From: Crocinitomicaceae bacterium
GTDB taxonomy: Bacteria; Bacteroidota; Bacteroidia; Flavobacteriales_D; Crocinitomicaceae
Reading direction: 5' to 3'
DNA length: 7,522 nucleotides
Assembly: GCA_024643585.1 (NCBI GenBank)
Contig: JAHEMP010000108.1
Coordinates: 1-7,522 of the forward strand
In this document: positions 5,090 to 7,522 of the stretch, in pieces
Layout: each line of letters starts with the position of its first letter
Position numbering within the stretch: position 1 is the stretch's first letter
Made by a program: the position numbers and the translations under genes
The notes under the pieces: model-generated
Database searches by the model: none
Told to the model about the DNA's origin: nothing
The model's input: the letters and a program-made list of their open reading frames with translations, nothing else

Positions 5090-7522
5090 TTGAAAACATT
5101 TTATTTCTCAATATTCCTAACCCTTTTTTTTGCTCAATATTCTTTTAGTCAGCAGCTCAAAGGTAAAGTGGTAAATGCGGAAGGTGAGGAGATTCCTTTT
5201 GCCAAAATTCGAGTTGAAAATTCAAGTTACGGAACTGTTGCAAATGCATTGGGAAATTATGTTTTGGAACTAAAAGCGGGAGATCATATCCTTCAAATTT
5301 CAGCACCAGGATTTGTAAATCACACTGATACTGTATCTTTATCCGAAACAACCACGATATCAAATTTCATTTTATATCCATTAATTCAAGAAATTGAAGA
5401 AGTGGTCGTTGTTGCCCAATCCAAAAAGGAAAGAGGAAAAGAAATAATGAAAAAGGTAATCGATAAACGAGATTATTTTTACAATCAAGTTTCAGAATAT
5501 ACTTGTGATACCTATTGCCTGAGTTCATTGGAAAAGGATATCAACGATACAATCAAAAAGGATTCTATTATAGGGAAGGAAAAAATGAATCTAATTGAGT
5601 GGGGAGCAATAACGTCTTACAAAAAAAGTTCAAAATTTAAAGATGAATTCTACGCCTACGAGGACTTTACGAACACGTCCCAGGCACCTGCAGCGGCATC
5701 GGTTTCAGTTACTTTTGGAGACGGTTCCGAGTCCATTGCGCCAACAGCTGGTGAAGCAAACAATCCCTATCTTTTCGTCACAGGCATAAAGGATGCTCAT
5801 GTTAACTTGTTTGAAAATTTACTTGAATTACCAAAGATTTCTGAAAAACCCTTGACCTCTCCCTTGGCTTATAATGCTTTCATTTATTACAATTTTTATT
5901 TGGAGGGATCATTTTTAAATGACGAACAAGATTTGGTTTATGAAATAAGAGTTGCCCCTCGTTTTGACTATGAACCATTGTTTAGAGGAACAATTTATGT
6001 CAAAGACTCCACTTGGGAATTGACCTCCTATGAATTGAGCATTAATCCTACAGCATTAACCTATTTTCAGGAATTGTACATGATATGCGATTATTCAAAA
6101 GTGGAAGACAAAATTGTACCCACACGACGCGAATTTGTATACAACATCAAAGAGGGAAAAACAAAGATTAACGGGATAATTCGGCTGGAACATAAGGACT
6201 ATACCTTCAACGTAGCGGATGAAAAGAGAAATTTTTGGTTAGAAACAAAAGCCTACACAGACGATGCTTTTGACAAAGATTCTAGTTTTTGGGCCGAGAA
6301 AAGACCCTTTACACTGAAAGATTTGGAGTTGGATTTTATTCACACACAGGATAGCATTTTAACCTATCACGAGTCCGATGAGTACATGCGCAACAATGAC
6401 AGTATTCGAAATAGAATCAAATGGACAACTTTGATTTTTGAAGGTGTTCGACACGTTAACTCCTTCAAAAAACAGCAATGGGGAATTAATGGTTTAATCA
6501 ATCAGATAATTCCATTTGGAGTAGGTGGATATCGTCATAGATTATTGTTCGATTATTCCAAAGAATTTGAAAACGGTAAGGCTTTTAGTGTCCGACCAAT
6601 GGTCGATTATGGGTTTCTAAATCAGGATTGGAAAGGCGAGTTTGGAGGTAGTTTTACCTACAATCCAAAACGGTTTTCAAAAATTGAATTCGAAATTGGT
6701 GACGTGTATGATTTTGTTTCGAATGTTCAAAATATACAAGGAACTTTTGCTCCAGGAAACAGAGTCCATAACAAGAAGTTTTCCATTTCCCATAGAATGG
6801 AATTGTTCAACGGTTTGTACGGTAAAATTGGTGTCGAGTATTCAGATAGAACTTCAATTACAGATATAAAATACCCGAAATGGGACACATTATTTGGAAT
6901 ATTTGCTGATCCTATTCCCTTTGATCCCTATCGAATTTTTTTAACAACGATTGACCTAGAATATCATTTTAGACAAAAGTATCTGATTAAAAAAGGAAGA
7001 AAAATAATTATGGGTTCTCCTTATCCAACCCTGTATTTTAAGTATAAAAGAGGTATACCTGACATTTTTAATGCTCAGTCGAACTTCGATTTTGTTGAAT
7101 TTAGATTGCACGATGATGTTCAACTAAATACGTTTGGAACGAGTGAATTGAACTTTGTCATCGGTGGATTTATTTTCAAAAAGGATTTACGTGTAATCGA
7201 GCATAAATACTTTCGACCTTCGGATCCGACGTTTTATTCGAATCCCGTTTATACTATGCAGATATTGGATACGTCAATAAATACCAATAATTCCTATTTA
7301 CAATTCAATTTCATTCACCATTTTAAAGGATTTTTCTTGAACAAAATTTGGCTAATCAATCGTTTAAAATTGGAAGAAACAATAGGGGGAGGTTTTATGT
7401 CTATTCCTGATTCTAAATTTGCACACGTAGAATTCTATGCTGGATTAGAACGAAAAATCAGAATTCGCCAAACTATTTTTAAAATAGGTATTTACGCCGT
7501 CGCAGGAGATAGCAATTTTACA
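5090..7522 (+). CDS. DUF5686 outer-membrane protein with carboxypeptidase-regulatory-like domain (3' truncated)
   Basis: The frame is open from 5054 to the window end; 811 codons are visible from the TTG at 5090 and no stop is reached. No ATG lies near the N-terminus, but reading TTG as the start gives a Sec signal peptide (MKTFYFSIFLTLFFA, cleavage near SFS-Q at 20/21). Residues 22 to about 103 form a carboxypeptidase-regulatory-like beta-sandwich (LKGKVVNAEGEEIPFAKIRV, GNYVLEL, GDHILQISAPGF). After EEVVVVAQ (about 103-110) comes the DUF5686 region, with PLAYNAFIYYNFYLEGSF (258-275) and FRGTIYVKDSTWEL (298-311). The C-terminal half alternates aromatic and polar residues, as in an outer-membrane beta-barrel. 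Family members usually run somewhat over 800 residues, so only a short end is probably missing. Proteins of this type are common in Bacteroidota outer membranes and their function is not established. Upstream it faces the T9SS cargo gene divergently. Confidence 0.9.
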   Translation, partial: MKTFYFSIFLTLFFAQYSFSQQLKGKVVNAEGEEIPFAKIRVENSSYGTVANALGNYVLELKAGDHILQISAPGFVNHTDTVSLSETTTISNFILYPLIQEIEEVVVVAQSKKERGKEIMKKVIDKRDYFYNQVSEYTCDTYCLSSLEKDINDTIKKDSIIGKEKMNLIEWGAITSYKKSSKFKDEFYAYEDFTNTSQAPAAASVSVTFGDGSESIAPTAGEANNPYLFVTGIKDAHVNLFENLLELPKISEKPLTSPLAYNAFIYYNFYLEGSFLNDEQDLVYEIRVAPRFDYEPLFRGTIYVKDSTWELTSYELSINPTALTYFQELYMICDYSKVEDKIVPTRREFVYNIKEGKTKINGIIRLEHKDYTFNVADEKRNFWLETKAYTDDAFDKDSSFWAEKRPFTLKDLELDFIHTQDSILTYHESDEYMRNNDSIRNRIKWTTLIFEGVRHVNSFKKQQWGINGLINQIIPFGVGGYRHRLLFDYSKEFENGKAFSVRPMVDYGFLNQDWKGEFGGSFTYNPKRFSKIEFEIGDVYDFVSNVQNIQGTFAPGNRVHNKKFSISHRMELFNGLYGKIGVEYSDRTSITDIKYPKWDTLFGIFADPIPFDPYRIFLTTIDLEYHFRQKYLIKKGRKIIMGSPYPTLYFKYKRGIPDIFNAQSNFDFVEFRLHDDVQLNTFGTSELNFVIGGFIFKKDLRVIEHKYFRPSDPTFYSNPVYTMQILDTSINTNNSYLQFNFIHHFKGFFLNKIWLINRLKLEETIGGGFMSIPDSKFAHVEFYAGLERKIRIRQTIFKIGIYAVAGDSNFT

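Noticed and set aside
5157..5363. A 68-codon - strand open frame near the start of the DUF5686 gene
   Set aside because: It overlaps the well-supported carboxypeptidase-regulatory-like domain on the + strand and has no plausible product.

Overview
The window looks like chromosomal DNA of a Bacteroidota species, most likely of Flavobacteriales (a Fluviicola/Crocinitomicaceae-like relative is my guess). The evidence is an AT-rich sequence, starts without Shine-Dalgarno sequences, a secreted PKD-repeat protein with a type A type IX secretion (T9SS) sorting tail, and an outer-membrane protein of the DUF5686 family, both typical of that phylum. I see no RNA genes, insertion sequences, CRISPR arrays or phage genes.

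Left part (2-3144, + strand): the C-terminal part of a thiamine-diphosphate 2-oxoacid dehydrogenase E1 beta region, cut by the window edge. After a 106-base gap carrying a perfect 18-base palindrome comes an LpxD-like acyltransferase. It is followed, after a single base, by a cytosolic GAF-SpoIIE serine phosphatase. The last two genes are almost certainly one transcription and translation unit. A hairpin at 3152-3181 separates them from the convergent gene that follows.

Middle part (3199-4865, - strand): a secreted protein consisting of a signal peptide, a cohesin-like domain, four cysteine-rich PKD repeats and a T9SS sorting tail. As read it is broken into two frames. The first half has the signal peptide but no sorting tail, and the second half has the tail but no signal peptide. 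The frames join smoothly with a one-base correction between 4404 and 4443. This is one gene with a frameshift, which may be a real mutation, phase variation or a sequence error.

Right part (5090-7522, + strand): a divergently oriented gene for an outer-membrane DUF5686 protein with an N-terminal carboxypeptidase-regulatory-like domain. It is the longest gene in the window, apparently starts at TTG, and runs off the right edge close to its expected end.

The genes are mostly recognisable families, and I do not see a convincing new system. The points most worth checking are the split T9SS cargo gene, the divergent LpxD-like enzyme with altered active-site motifs coupled to a regulatory phosphatase, and the palindrome in front of that pair.
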